Origin: CAZEHS01 sp964424355
Lineage (GTDB): Bacteria; Bacillota; Clostridia; Peptostreptococcales; Acidaminobacteraceae
DNA: 64,000 nt
NCBI GenBank assembly: GCA_964424355.1
Contig: CAYRIO010000007.1
Coordinates: 95,518-159,517 of the forward strand
Reading direction: 5' to 3'
Shown here: positions 23,276 through 32,544 of the stretch, piece after piece
Position numbering within the stretch: the stretch's first letter is position 1
Layout of the letters: every line of letters starts with the position of its first letter
Position numbers and translations under genes: made by a program
Notes under the pieces: model-generated
Databases searched by the model: none
What the model saw: the letters and a program-made list of their open reading frames with translations, nothing else
What the model was told of the DNA's origin: nothing

Positions 23276-25097
23276 GATGGGGTTCACCTCCGTAAGCCAG
23301 CACCAAGCCGGTTGCCACCGCGTTCCGGGGCCCCTCTGTGCCGCGAACGTTGCCGCGTCCGGAGGTGACACCGTACTTCGACAGCGCATCCGTCACCATC
23401 TGAGGGATCTCAAAATCCAGGGAGGAGCCTCCTACCAGGACCACATGGTCCAGTTCCCGGATATTTCCCGTGAGGCAGACCTTTTCAAGGGCCCGGAGGG
23501 CATTGACGACGAAAACCTTCTCCTTGGCTTCCCGCCGGATCCGGCGTACCTTCTCCACCGGGGCGTCCATGGGCAGGGGAATCATCATCCCCTCTTTGAG
23601 GATCACCGTTCGGGCAAAGGTCCGCGGGTCCGCCGGGGTTTCAAAGAATTCTACGGTGCCGTCCTCGTGGCGGATGTGGAACAGGCTCTCCACCCGAGCC
23701 AGGGGGTATTTCTTGATATCTTCAGCCAGGGACAGCTCTCCCAGGCCCAGTTCCGTATCGATCAGCAGGGTCACCATGTTGCCGGCCCCTGCCAGGTGGA
23801 CTGCCCGGATAGTCCCCTGGGCATCCATGAAGGAGGCGTCAGTGGATCCGGCCCCCATATCGATGATGGCCAGGGGCCGATTGGTTCCCGGGGTCGTCAG
23901 GGCACCGCGGACGGCCATCTCCGCTTCCACGCCCCCCACCTTCACCTCGATCTCCAGGGTTTCCTGAATCTTTGAAGCCAGCCGGTCCATCTGCAGCTTG
24001 TCCGCCTTTACCATGGCAGCAACCCCCACGGCGTTTTCCATGGCGAATTCCCCTGCAAGACCCCCGGTGACCTTCTGAGGAACGAAGGTATCCACGGCCA
24101 GAAAATCCTGAATCTTAATCCGGTTCATGGGCTGGTCTGTCAATTTCGCCATCACATGGCGTACCCGTTCCAGCATGCCGCCGGCGTTGGTTCCAGCTTC
24201 ACCGGTGATGTCCTCCACCGGGTCGCAGATCTTCAGGATTTTCATGATGGCAACGGACCCTTCCTGGATATCCACGTCCTTGGAGCGCTTGGCCCCATGG
24301 ATATGGATCCGTCCGGCGGGAATCCGCCTCTCCTTCACATCCCCCTCCGGGGTTTTGATGACCACCGCAGAGCGATTGCCGATCAGGGCCCGGGCAATGG
24401 GCATGACTTTTTGTGTTTCCTCACTGGTCAGCTTGAAGTGGGTGGCAATGCCATAGGGATTGGAGAGGACCTCCACTACCCGGCCCGGTGCCGCCACTTC
24501 CACTGCTGTGGCCATTCCCAGGGGAACCCTGTCGATGTACTTCACCTCATCGATGATGGGGATCTTGTGATCCAGCCTGTTATTGATCAGCACGGCATCA
24601 TCCCGCTCCACAATGGCGGCGGTGATCCGAAGCCCCCGTTTGCAGGCGGCGTTGATGATCCGTGCAGCTGTTTCAAAATCCGTGGCCCCGGTCACCACAA
24701 CGATGACCGGATCCGATATTTCCATGGCGTCCAGGCTGCCAATGCTGACCGATACCCCCTGGCCGACCCCGATGCCTCCCGGTGTTGCCGGGTTGTGGCC
24801 GATGATGGTGGATTCCGTAATGACGGTTTCCGTGATGGTTTCCATGGCCACATCACCGATGACCGGTGCCGCCTCGTTGATCCGGATACTGCTGAGGGCA
24901 TTGAAATCGATGCCTGCTGCATCTGCGGCCTGCTTCAGGGAAGCAAAGACCCCCTTGATATTCTCCTCAGTCCCCTTGACCCCGGTTGTGGAACAAGTGG
25001 CGCTCGCCTGGAACACCACTTGTCCGTCACCGTTTAGTCTTGCGAGGGCTGTTTCAGTTGTCGCGTTACCGATATCCACACCGGCTATCCATCGCAT
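23268..25097 (-). CDS. pduG: Diol dehydratase reactivase large subunit PduG
   Basis: A 609-residue ATPase of the DdrA/PduG family with an actin-fold core (AGVDIGNATTETAL at the N-terminus; AIIDMGAGSTDASF near residue 430; VVLVGGSSLDFEIP near 560). It exchanges inactivated B12 for adenosylcobalamin in PduCDE, using ATP and PduH. Length matches Salmonella PduG (610). The ATG at 25097 with GAGGTG 6 bases upstream is preferred over a GTG at 25106. Confidence 0.95.
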   Translation of the reverse strand: MRWIAGVDIGNATTETALARLNGDGQVVFQASATCSTTGVKGTEENIKGVFASLKQAADAAGIDFNALSSIRINEAAPVIGDVAMETITETVITESTIIGHNPATPGGIGVGQGVSVSIGSLDAMEISDPVIVVVTGATDFETAARIINAACKRGLRITAAIVERDDAVLINNRLDHKIPIIDEVKYIDRVPLGMATAVEVAAPGRVVEVLSNPYGIATHFKLTSEETQKVMPIARALIGNRSAVVIKTPEGDVKERRIPAGRIHIHGAKRSKDVDIQEGSVAIMKILKICDPVEDITGEAGTNAGGMLERVRHVMAKLTDQPMNRIKIQDFLAVDTFVPQKVTGGLAGEFAMENAVGVAAMVKADKLQMDRLASKIQETLEIEVKVGGVEAEMAVRGALTTPGTNRPLAIIDMGAGSTDASFMDAQGTIRAVHLAGAGNMVTLLIDTELGLGELSLAEDIKKYPLARVESLFHIRHEDGTVEFFETPADPRTFARTVILKEGMMIPLPMDAPVEKVRRIRREAKEKVFVVNALRALEKVCLTGNIRELDHVVLVGGSSLDFEIPQMVTDALSKYGVTSGRGNVRGTEGPRNAVATGLVLAYGGEPHHG

Positions 25098-25110
25098 CCG
25101 AATCACCTCG

Positions 25111-25608
25111 TTACTTCTTGACGCGGCCCCGCTTGTCGTACAGTTGGGCTGCTTCCCTTACGAATGCCGCATTGATTTTGGCATTGTATTTGTTCTCCAG
25201 CTCATCGGCGATGGCCAGCATTTCCTGCTTCGTGGACCGGTAGGGCCGCAGGGCATTGTAGATTTCAAGAACCCGCTCATCGGGAACGGCAATCAGCTCT
25301 GAAGCCCGGCGAAGGTTCCGTGCAAAGGCGTCACGGCCGACGGATTCGGCAACCTGTGCCTGGTACTCCAGGGTCTGGGGTGCAATGGAGCAGTCCTCCG
25401 ATTTGACAGCGCCGCTCATGACCCCTTCCAACGTGATCTCATTCAAGCCTTTCCCGGTATTGGAGCGGACCAGGTCGCTGCGCTTGGAGCCCAGGGGATA
25501 ATCCGCGGCGGAAAGCTTGCCTCCGGCAGATTTCGGTGCAGCGGGAGCCTCATTCATATTCAGCATGATCTCGCGGATCATGGCTTCCAGTTTATTCTGA
25601 TCCAACAT
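25111..25608 (-). CDS. pduE: Propanediol dehydratase small subunit PduE
   Basis: A 165-residue gamma subunit of the adenosylcobalamin-dependent diol dehydratase. Family segments include AADYPLGSKRSDLVRSNTGK, RNLRRASELIAVPDERVLEIYNALRPYRST and the C-terminal REAAQLYDKRGRVKK. The N-terminal LDQNKLEAMIREIMLNM helix is a likely targeting peptide. The ATG at 25608 has AGGAGG 6 bases upstream. Two bases separate it from pduD's stop region, so the two are coupled. Confidence 0.95.
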   Translation of the reverse strand: MLDQNKLEAMIREIMLNMNEAPAAPKSAGGKLSAADYPLGSKRSDLVRSNTGKGLNEITLEGVMSGAVKSEDCSIAPQTLEYQAQVAESVGRDAFARNLRRASELIAVPDERVLEIYNALRPYRSTKQEMLAIADELENKYNAKINAAFVREAAQLYDKRGRVKK

Positions 25609-25618
25609 AATCACCCTC

Positions 25619-26263
25619 CTACTTGACGATCTCGACTTTCAATTCTTTCGGTACGCCGTCGACTACTACGTGCTCTGTCTCCTTGATGTGCAGCAGGGCT
25701 GCAATGGCCTGATACTTTGGGCGGGCCATCTGGTCGCTCATGGTTGGAACCGGGCTGGGGGATTCCCCTTTGGCATATTTGGCGGCATTCTTGCCGATTT
25801 TCCGGAAAATTTCCGGGGTCAGCAGGGGTGCCTGGGGGAACAGCTCCAGGTTGCTCAGGAGCATCAGGTCCTTCTGGTGGATCACCGTGGTCCCCTTGGA
25901 CTGGATGCCGATACCGATGCCGGAGCCACTAAGGACAGCCGCATCATGGGCGATGAAGGAAACGTCGGAGGTGCGGGTCACCCGAACCACCCGGGCCTTC
26001 ATCCCCTCTTCCTCAACTCCGGCCATCAACTCCCGGATCACCTCGGAATGAGGAACCCCGGTGATGGTTTTGGTCTGGTAGATCCCAAAGGCAGGGGCCA
26101 CGGCAATGACCACCTCATCGGAGGCAGTGCCCCGCTGGGCATCCTTGATTTCTGTGAGCTTCAGCTTGGCGCCTACAGGCAGGTCGGCCTTCGGGAGCTC
26201 GCTTTTGAACTGTTCCATGACCTCGAGGATAATATCTTTCAGAACCTTTTCATTGATGTCCAT
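25619..26263 (-). CDS. pduD: Propanediol dehydratase medium subunit PduD
   Basis: A 214-residue beta subunit. The core (GIYQTKTITGVPHSEVIREL and ARVVRVTRTSDVSFIAHDAA) is that of the B12-dependent diol/glycerol dehydratase medium subunit, which contacts adenosylcobalamin. The N-terminal INEKVLKDIILEVMEQF helix matches the encapsulation peptide seen in PduD. That extension is typical of microcompartment diol dehydratases rather than free glycerol dehydratases. Confidence 0.95.
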   Translation of the reverse strand: MDINEKVLKDIILEVMEQFKSELPKADLPVGAKLKLTEIKDAQRGTASDEVVIAVAPAFGIYQTKTITGVPHSEVIRELMAGVEEEGMKARVVRVTRTSDVSFIAHDAAVLSGSGIGIGIQSKGTTVIHQKDLMLLSNLELFPQAPLLTPEIFRKIGKNAAKYAKGESPSPVPTMSDQMARPKYQAIAALLHIKETEHVVVDGVPKELKVEIVK

Positions 26264-26274
26264 GTGGAACCCCC

Positions 26275-27939
26275 CTATTCAAAATCGGATGCATCAAAGG
26301 CATTGGGAATGTCGGAAATTTCTGCCCAACGTTCCTTGCTGATGCGATATCCGGTTCCGGGACCCATATAGTCATTGGGGTTATTGACGGCGGATACGAC
26401 TTCGAACGCATCGTCAACAATCGCTGATGTATGGAGCTGGTCTCCGGCTACTCTGAGTTTCAACAGATTCAGTACACGTTCTGCGATATCCGGGAAGCCC
26501 CCTTTATTCAGGGCACGGACCATATCGATTCCTGTGATTTTGCGGGCCATCAGCTGTTCACACGCCTTCAGGTCCTCTACCACGTTGCGGTCCGGCATAT
26601 CCTTGCTGCCGTGGGCATAGGTGGCGGCTTCAACTTCCTCGTCGGTGATGGCGGGAAGATCCAGTTCCTTAAAGAGGGCCTGGAGTACGCGGGCTGCCTT
26701 GTTCCGAACCTTCACGACTTCCTCTTCCCGAACCGGGCGAAGGCCGCCGTCTACCATGAGATCCCGCTGGAGCACGTTGTAATCATCGTAGTCCTCAGCA
26801 TCGAAGTTGGAACCGGCGAACATGTTGTCGTAGTTCGGTGTGGCGCTGTAGCCGGAGAAGATGAAATCCGTTCCGGGAATCATTTGCATCAATGTCCGGG
26901 CAGTCCGACGGATGTCGGAGTGGGAGAAGGTCTGGTCGTTGCCGGAGGCCACTTCAAGGCCCAGCATGGTGGTGATGACGTTTTCAGCCAATACCGCGCG
27001 GATACCGCCGGGAACGCCGCCGGGAACGCCGATGCAGCTGATGGAGCCGTTCTGCAGACCCTGAACACCGGCACCCCGGGTAACGAAGATGCAGCGGGCT
27101 TCCAGGTACAGCATGGATTTCCCTTCGGAATAGCCCATGAGGACCTCGGAACCGGTTCCGGAGGTGTAGCGCATTTTCAGGCCTCGGGAAGCGTAGGCGG
27201 AAGCCAGGAATGCCTTGGACCAGGGGGTGTCATCGCCATCGATGAACACCTGCTCGGTGCCATAGACCGAAACGGTTTCTGCGTAGCAGGTATAGCCCCG
27301 CATGCCCAGCTGCAGCTCTGTTGCTTCTTCTACTGCGCACTGGGTCAGGATGCCGCCCCGGCCCACCTGGGCACCCACCATCAGGGACATGGCGTTGAAG
27401 GGAGCGTAGCGGGCGATGCCGACGGTGGTTTCCTGCTCATCGAAACCCCGGAGTGCGGATTCAGCCGCATCGGCAGCGATCTGGATGCAGTTGTCCTTCA
27501 GGTTGGTCACATGACACTGATTGGAGGGGCGCTTGCGGGCCCGCATCTTTGTCAGGGCCATCATCAGTTCCAGGACACTCATATTGCCCACGACTTCTAC
27601 AATCTTGGCAGGGGTCAGGGACAGGGAGTATTTCAGGATCTCGTCCCGGGATACGTTGATGTCCACCAGCATCCGGGAGATCTTCATGGAATCCGTGCTG
27701 TTCGCCTCAACGGCAAAGTCCTTATTGATGGCGTAATCGGCGATGAAGGTATCGAGGAGATCGAAATCGGCCCGGCATTTGCCGTCCAATTCAGTCACCA
27801 CACCGTTTTCAATCTTGATGCTGGCCTTGGGATCCAGAGGCGAGTTCATCGCAATCAGACCCACTTCGGCCCACTCTTTAACGAAGCCGTCCTGATTGAC
27901 CGGACGGGCGGCGAGTACTTCAAATCGTTTGGATTTCAT
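26275..27939 (-). CDS. pduC: Propanediol dehydratase large subunit PduC
   Basis: A 554-residue catalytic subunit of adenosylcobalamin-dependent diol dehydratase, which turns 1,2-propanediol into propionaldehyde. Length equals that of Salmonella and Klebsiella large subunits. Start MKSKRFEVLAARPVNQDGFV and segments such as RARKRPSNQCHVTN and SSVSPxx-free cores are characteristic of the family. Glycerol may also be a substrate, as for most diol dehydratases; the microcompartment genes argue for propanediol as the main one. A 550-codon frame on the opposite strand is an antisense shadow. Confidence 0.96.
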   Translation of the reverse strand: MKSKRFEVLAARPVNQDGFVKEWAEVGLIAMNSPLDPKASIKIENGVVTELDGKCRADFDLLDTFIADYAINKDFAVEANSTDSMKISRMLVDINVSRDEILKYSLSLTPAKIVEVVGNMSVLELMMALTKMRARKRPSNQCHVTNLKDNCIQIAADAAESALRGFDEQETTVGIARYAPFNAMSLMVGAQVGRGGILTQCAVEEATELQLGMRGYTCYAETVSVYGTEQVFIDGDDTPWSKAFLASAYASRGLKMRYTSGTGSEVLMGYSEGKSMLYLEARCIFVTRGAGVQGLQNGSISCIGVPGGVPGGIRAVLAENVITTMLGLEVASGNDQTFSHSDIRRTARTLMQMIPGTDFIFSGYSATPNYDNMFAGSNFDAEDYDDYNVLQRDLMVDGGLRPVREEEVVKVRNKAARVLQALFKELDLPAITDEEVEAATYAHGSKDMPDRNVVEDLKACEQLMARKITGIDMVRALNKGGFPDIAERVLNLLKLRVAGDQLHTSAIVDDAFEVVSAVNNPNDYMGPGTGYRISKERWAEISDIPNAFDASDFE

Positions 27940-27955
27940 CTGGTTACCCCCGGAT

Positions 27956-28747
27956 TCAAATGTAAGGCTTGGTCACAGAAGGTGCTGCTTCTCCGCCCAG
28001 GGCCTCCAACAGTGCTACGCCGACATCCTTTGCAGCCAGAACTGCCTGACGAACCGCACCGGAATCACCGGAAATGGCGATGATGGATTCATTGGAGAAG
28101 CTGGTTTTTGAGGGAGAGCTGTAGCTGAGGATCTCCACATTGGCTGCCTTGATGGCGGTATCCGCAATCATGACCCCAATAGCGGCCGGCGCACCGACGA
28201 TCAGGCCGAAAGCTTTGCCCAGCGGTGCGCCGAAGGCTTTGGCACAGGCGTGGGAAGCACGGGCCGTATATTGAAGCTCGATATGCCCGGCAGCATTGGC
28301 GTACACATCCCCGAAGGTCCGGTCAAGGTCTGCCAGGCAAACCTCAACGGCACGGCGGGCATCGGATACATCCTCTGCACCGAACAGGATCAGGCAGCCG
28401 TGGCCGGCGCCGCCCTTGGTATCCCGGGGCAGTTCAATGGAGATGATTTCTGAATTGGTGGCTTTCACCGCTTCATCAGCCGCCAGAATATGAGGACCGG
28501 CGCCGGTTCGTGCACCAACAATCCCTACGGATCGGTATTTCGGATCCAGATTCATCATGCTGTGGAGGGTTCTGTCCACATTGGCGATAACGATACCGAT
28601 GGTATCGCCGATTGCCGTGCCAACGAACTCCGGCATGCTGCAGGCGGAGAAATTATTTGTTTTGCAAACGGGAGCCGCTTCAGGAGCGGAACCACCCAGT
28701 TTTTTCATGACTTCTTCCATCATTTTTTCCATCATCTTGTCTTCCAT
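27956..28747 (-). CDS. pduB: Trimeric shell protein PduB
   Basis: A 263-residue tandem-BMC shell protein. An N-terminal amphipathic extension (EKMMEEVMKKLGG) precedes two BMC domains (about residues 40-145 and 150-260). PduB's N-terminal extension links shell and enzyme core in Salmonella, where a shorter PduB' arises from an internal start. I see no equally strong internal ribosome binding site here but cannot exclude one. It lies between pduA and pduC. Confidence 0.94.
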   Translation of the reverse strand: MEDKMMEKMMEEVMKKLGGSAPEAAPVCKTNNFSACSMPEFVGTAIGDTIGIVIANVDRTLHSMMNLDPKYRSVGIVGARTGAGPHILAADEAVKATNSEIISIELPRDTKGGAGHGCLILFGAEDVSDARRAVEVCLADLDRTFGDVYANAAGHIELQYTARASHACAKAFGAPLGKAFGLIVGAPAAIGVMIADTAIKAANVEILSYSSPSKTSFSNESIIAISGDSGAVRQAVLAAKDVGVALLEALGGEAAPSVTKPYI

Positions 28748-28759
28748 TACAGTGTCCCC

Positions 28760-29041
28760 CTATTCGAATTTTGGCAGGATCCGCTCAACATCTGTGTGCG
28801 GACGTGGAATCACGTGGGTTGAAACCACTTCACCCACTCTGCCAGCTGCGGCAGCACCGGCGTCTACTGCGGCCTTCACTGCGCCGACATCACCGCGGAC
28901 CATCACTGTCACCAGTCCGGAGCCGATCTTTTCATACCCGACCATTTGGACGTTGGCAGCCTTGACCATGGAATCCGCTGCTTCAATGCAGGCTACGAGG
29001 CCTTTTGTTTCGATCATTCCTAAAGCTTCGTTCTTCATCAT
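28760..29041 (-). CDS. pduA: Hexameric shell protein PduA
   Basis: A 93-residue single-BMC-domain shell protein, beginning near EALGMIETKGLVACIEAADSM. It is the first shell gene, 22 bases after pduF, with a strong AAGGAGG site before two consecutive ATG codons. PduA-type hexamers carry the propanediol pore. It is highly similar to the pduJ product, and the two are separated by the enzyme genes as in other pdu operons. Confidence 0.93.
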   Translation of the reverse strand: MMKNEALGMIETKGLVACIEAADSMVKAANVQMVGYEKIGSGLVTVMVRGDVGAVKAAVDAGAAAAGRVGEVVSTHVIPRPHTDVERILPKFE

Positions 29042-29063
29042 ATTTCCTCCTTATAGGTATTTA

Positions 29064-29798
29064 TTATTGGAACAGTGTGATGTGTGTCATCACACCGGCA
29101 ATAGCGCCCGCGATAGGAGCTACAACAGGTACCCATGAGTATGACCAGTCTGAATCCCCTTTGCCTGGAATTGGCATGATGGCATGCATGATGCGTGGGC
29201 CAAGGTCCCGAGCCGGGTTCATTGCATATCCGGTAACGCCGCCGAAGGAAAGACCCATGCCAAGGATGAGCATCCCAATCATCAGTGGACCCATGCCTTC
29301 AGCAAACTTATTGGCGCCGAGGACCATGATGCAGAACAGGAAAATGAACGTAGCGATAAACTCTGTGGCAAAATTTGAAGGGATGTTCCGGATGGCCGGC
29401 CCTGTGCAGAAGATGCCCAGCTTAGCGCCCTGATCGTCGGTTACAGCCCAGTGAGGATAGTAGGCCAGGAATACGATGAAGGATGCAAGCATAGCGCCGG
29501 TGAACTGTCCTGCGATGTAAAGCGGTACAAGATTCCAGTCGAAGTTCCCTGCCACGGCCAGTGCGATGGTCACCGCAGGGTTCAAGTGCCCGCCGCTGAT
29601 TGGGCCTGATGCGTAAAGACCCAGCGTCACCCCGATTGCCCACGCAATTGTAATGCCAACCCAGCCTACACCGAGGCCCCCGGTAAAACCGGATTTTGTT
29701 TTGTTCAGCAGTGATCCCGAAACCACTCCTGCTCCAAAAAGAATGATAATCCCCGTTCCGAATGCCTCTGCTAAAAACAAGCTCATCATACTGTGCAT
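29064..29798 (-). CDS. pduF: Propanediol/glycerol facilitator PduF
   Basis: A 244-residue aquaglyceroporin. Both NPA-type motifs are present (GGHLNPAVTIALA and YAMNPARDLGPR) with six hydrophobic segments. It would let propanediol diffuse in. The ATG at 29798 has GGGAGG 7 bases upstream and begins directly at the first membrane helix; the frame runs 45 codons further upstream without membrane character, which I treat as non-coding. It is the first gene of the pdu operon. Confidence 0.93.
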   Translation of the reverse strand: MHSMMSLFLAEAFGTGIIILFGAGVVSGSLLNKTKSGFTGGLGVGWVGITIAWAIGVTLGLYASGPISGGHLNPAVTIALAVAGNFDWNLVPLYIAGQFTGAMLASFIVFLAYYPHWAVTDDQGAKLGIFCTGPAIRNIPSNFATEFIATFIFLFCIMVLGANKFAEGMGPLMIGMLILGMGLSFGGVTGYAMNPARDLGPRIMHAIMPIPGKGDSDWSYSWVPVVAPIAGAIAGVMTHITLFQ

Positions 29799-29962
29799 TC
29801 CTGATCCTCCCTTTCGTTTCACAAATTGTTTGAACCGCAAGGTCATCTTACCTCTCAGGAAAGTGTTTTCCCATGGAATCCCTTGCGGAGAGACAGGACA
29901 ATCAAGGGACAAAATCAGCGGGGTGAAGTGCATGATTTTCCTGTTGCAGGGGCATCAGGGGT

Positions 29963-30002
29963 AAAAAACAGTCCCTGCCGGAATTTTCCCGGCAGGGACT
30001 GT
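29963..30002 (-). terminator. Intrinsic terminator after the pdu response regulator gene
   Basis: On the minus strand CAGTCCCTGCCGG pairs perfectly with CCGGCAGGGACTG and is followed by six T. It ends the regulator transcript, so pduF needs its own promoter in 29800-29960. I find no convincing -35/-10 or sigma-54 site there, as expected for an activator-dependent promoter. Confidence 0.93.
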
Positions 30003-30026
30003 GGATTGGCATGACGATTGATTCAT

Positions 30027-31100
30027 TTAAAGGAAGATATACTGATGATGCTCCTCCAGACTGATGGATACGATCTGTTGAGCCTCATCCTTCTTGAGCC
30101 GTTTGAATTCCGACGGCGTGGTGCCCAGACGCTTCTTGAACACCTTGCTGAAGTAATTGGGCTCCGAAAACCCCAGAGCCAGGGCCACTTCATTAATGCT
30201 TTTTTCGGTGTTGCGGAGCCAGAACACAGCCTGGATGATCTTGCGGTCCGTGACGAAATCCACGAAATTCTGGGAATGCGCCTTCTTGAAGATCCGGCTG
30301 AAATAGTGGGGACTGATATTCATATAGTGGGAGATTTCTCCCAGGGTGATGTCCCGGTGAAGGTTCTTCTCAATGTACTCAACGGCATAATCCAGCTCGC
30401 CGCTGAGTCGTGCCAGTTTACTGGTGATGATTTCCTCGAAAATGCGCTCCAGATAGCTCTGGACCTGATCGATGACCCGGGAATAGATCCGCTCCGATTC
30501 AATTCCCAGCTGGACAACCTGGGGATCCTCTGCCCCCGCTACCTGGTACACCTGCCGGGTCTTCTCCAGCAGGCCGAGAACCTGAACCGCCCATTTCTTA
30601 CAGGTATCCAGGCTGTTATCCAGACCACCGACGGATTTTTGGAACAGATAGCGGGACTGCTGATAGTTTCCCGACATCAGGGCCGTCTCCAGCTCCTCCA
30701 TCATCCGTTCCTTATCACTGCCCGCTTGGGCGGACTCTTCAAAAATCCGGTCCACAGTCTCGATGACCTTTTCAGCCCGAACCGGTTTCAGCAGGTAGTC
30801 GTCTACGTGGAACTTGATGGCCAGGTGGGCATATTCGAATTCCGCATGGGCGGTAAGCATCACCACATGAATCTGGGGGAACCGGGCCTTCAGGAGTCGC
30901 GTCCCTTGGAGACCGTCCCCTCCTGGCATGCGGATATCCATGAACGCCAGATGCGGTTTCAGCTCAATGGCCCGCTCCACAGCGTCCTGGATGTTCTCCG
31001 CTTCGGCCACCTGTATTTTAGCGCCGTAATGGCGTTCCAGAATGATCTGTAAGGCCTTGCGCTCCAACTTTTCGTCATCGACAATGAGAATTCTGATCAT
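30027..31100 (-). CDS. AraC-type response regulator, probable activator of the pdu operon
   Basis: A 357-residue YesN-like regulator. The receiver domain (residues 1-120) has VDDEK, the phosphorylated Asp in AFMDIRMPGGDG and Lys in LLKPV. The C-terminal AraC DNA-binding domain (about 250-345) ends with ISHYMNISPHYFSRIFKK and LGFSEPNYFSKVFKK. It lies 2 bases after the PocR-domain kinase and just upstream of pduF, so it likely activates pdu genes on propanediol. This replaces the single-protein activator PocR of enteric bacteria. Confidence 0.9.
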   Translation of the reverse strand: MIRILIVDDEKLERKALQIILERHYGAKIQVAEAENIQDAVERAIELKPHLAFMDIRMPGGDGLQGTRLLKARFPQIHVVMLTAHAEFEYAHLAIKFHVDDYLLKPVRAEKVIETVDRIFEESAQAGSDKERMMEELETALMSGNYQQSRYLFQKSVGGLDNSLDTCKKWAVQVLGLLEKTRQVYQVAGAEDPQVVQLGIESERIYSRVIDQVQSYLERIFEEIITSKLARLSGELDYAVEYIEKNLHRDITLGEISHYMNISPHYFSRIFKKAHSQNFVDFVTDRKIIQAVFWLRNTEKSINEVALALGFSEPNYFSKVFKKRLGTTPSEFKRLKKDEAQQIVSISLEEHHQYIFL

Positions 31101-31102
31101 GC

Positions 31103-32320
31103 CTAGCCTCCGATGGGAATCCTAACGTAAACCTGAGTACCCTTGCCCACTGTTGATGTGATTTTTACGCCGTAGGCCTCGCCATACCGATACTGCAAGC
31201 GTCGGTGGGTATTTCGGAGACCTACACCGGTGGACTGCCCGTCCAGTTCCTCCTCCGTTTCCAGAACCCGCCTCAGCCGATCCGGTTCAATCCCCACCCC
31301 GTTATCCGAAACCATGACCACCACATCATTTTCTACCTTTTTAAGTGTCACTTGAACCAGCCCGTCCGCCTGATGCTCATATAGTCCATGAACGATGGCA
31401 TTGGCAACCAGGGGTTGGATGATCATATAGGCAGTTTTCAGATTCAGAAGCTCTTCCGGGGCATCAACCACCACCTGGATCCGATCCCCGATCCGGGCCC
31501 GTTGGATCGCAACGTATTTATTCATATAGTCGATCTCATCCTTATATTGCACAAGATCGTTAAAGGTGTTCTTCAGCGTGTACCGCAGCATTTCTGAGAG
31601 CGTGTGAACGATTTCCGATGTCATAACAGCGTTTTCAATGATGGCCAGGCTGTTAATGGTATTGAGAACATTGAAGAGGAAGTGGGGATTTACCTGGGAC
31701 TGCAGAAGCCGAAGCTCCGCATCCTTTAAAAGACGCTCCAGATCCATCCGGGTTTCCATTTCACTGATCAGCTGCAGGCTTTTGCGGTTCAGTTCCTCAT
31801 GAACGAACTTGTTCATCCCCACGGAAACGATATAGTTGGCTACCAGGTACATCAATTCCCCCGCAGCCTCCACCCGGTCCTGGGTGGTGAAGGGGATTTC
31901 ATCATAGGCTTCCCTGATGGCGGGGTCCTCCAGCGCCTTCAGCGCTCTGGGATGGAGACGGACGGGTTCCACCGGATCCACCACCTTCACCTGCCCCGCC
32001 AGAATGGCACCCAGATACTGTCCTTCAAAAATGATGGGGACCGCCATATCGGTCAGGCCGGAGTGACAGCGGTAGGTATAGGCCTTTCCCGACCGGGCCG
32101 CCTCAACACCCCCATGAGCATCTGACGAGTAGCAAAGCCCCCGATTGTCCGGATCATCTCTGAACTGACAGCAGTAACGGGTGAAATTGAGACACTCGGT
32201 GATGGGCTCCCCTTTATAATCCACTGCCACAGAGGCAACCCCCGCAGTCAGGCAGAATTTCTCAAGAATGCTTTGCAGGACTTCAATGTCAATGATGTCT
32301 TCGAGTCGCAGAGCTTTCAT
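31103..32320 (-). CDS. PocR-domain sensor histidine kinase
   Basis: A 405-residue kinase without transmembrane helices. Residues about 5-175 are a PocR ligand-binding domain with its Cys set (RYCCQFRDDP, GLCYSSD, YRCHSGLTD). Then come a LytS-type phosphoacceptor motif (QSQVNPHFLFNVLNTI) and a HATPase domain (SDNGVGIEP, GVGLRNTHRRL). It should sense propanediol or a related small molecule in the cytoplasm and phosphorylate the adjacent regulator. The ATG at 32320 with GGAGGGG is preferred over one at 32362. Confidence 0.92.
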   Translation of the reverse strand: MKALRLEDIIDIEVLQSILEKFCLTAGVASVAVDYKGEPITECLNFTRYCCQFRDDPDNRGLCYSSDAHGGVEAARSGKAYTYRCHSGLTDMAVPIIFEGQYLGAILAGQVKVVDPVEPVRLHPRALKALEDPAIREAYDEIPFTTQDRVEAAGELMYLVANYIVSVGMNKFVHEELNRKSLQLISEMETRMDLERLLKDAELRLLQSQVNPHFLFNVLNTINSLAIIENAVMTSEIVHTLSEMLRYTLKNTFNDLVQYKDEIDYMNKYVAIQRARIGDRIQVVVDAPEELLNLKTAYMIIQPLVANAIVHGLYEHQADGLVQVTLKKVENDVVVMVSDNGVGIEPDRLRRVLETEEELDGQSTGVGLRNTHRRLQYRYGEAYGVKITSTVGKGTQVYVRIPIGG

Positions 32321-32368
32321 GGTCCCCTCCGTATAATGGTGCATATCCAAGTAAGTAATCATATTTTT

Positions 32369-32396
32369 ATTGTACAGTAAACCCTAGACAATGCAA
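32369..32396 (-). promoter_or_regulatory. Predicted promoter of the PocR-kinase/regulator pair
   Basis: The minus strand reads TTGCAT, a 16-base spacer and TACAAT, about 50 bases before the kinase ATG. It suggests basal, sigma-70-type expression of the sensor pair, divergent from pduQ. Confidence 0.5.
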
Positions 32397-32478
32397 TTTT
32401 TTCGGGGCCGCTTTGACCAATCCGATAATTTACTACCCGTCCATGACAAGAAACTATCCTTCTCTCGCCGCCGCCCTG

Positions 32479-32499
32479 TGCTAGGATTGTCACATGACA
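32479..32499 (+). promoter_or_regulatory. Possible extended -10 and palindrome before pduQ
   Basis: TGCTAGGAT looks like an extended -10 element and is followed at once by the perfect palindrome TGTCA-CA-TGACA (32488-32499). The -35 is poor. It could be an operator for a regulator of pduQ. Confidence 0.35.
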
Positions 32500-32544
32500 G
32501 AGTTTGCAACGTTCTGCCCTTTTCAAATTCTACGGAGGCACACT

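Noticed and set aside
26275..27939. Glycerol dehydratase instead of propanediol dehydratase
   Set aside because: The microcompartment gene context, the PduD/PduE targeting extensions and the presence of pduL, pduP and pduQ favour propanediol, though glycerol may be a side substrate.
26431..28083. A 550-codon open frame on the plus strand opposite pduC and pduB
   Set aside because: It lies entirely antisense to pduC and pduB, its translation is rich in His and Gly with no domain, and it has no ribosome binding site; it is a GC-skew shadow.
29799..29933. N-terminal extension of PduF by 45 codons
   Set aside because: The extension has no membrane character, and a good ribosome binding site precedes the internal ATG at 29798, directly before the first helix.
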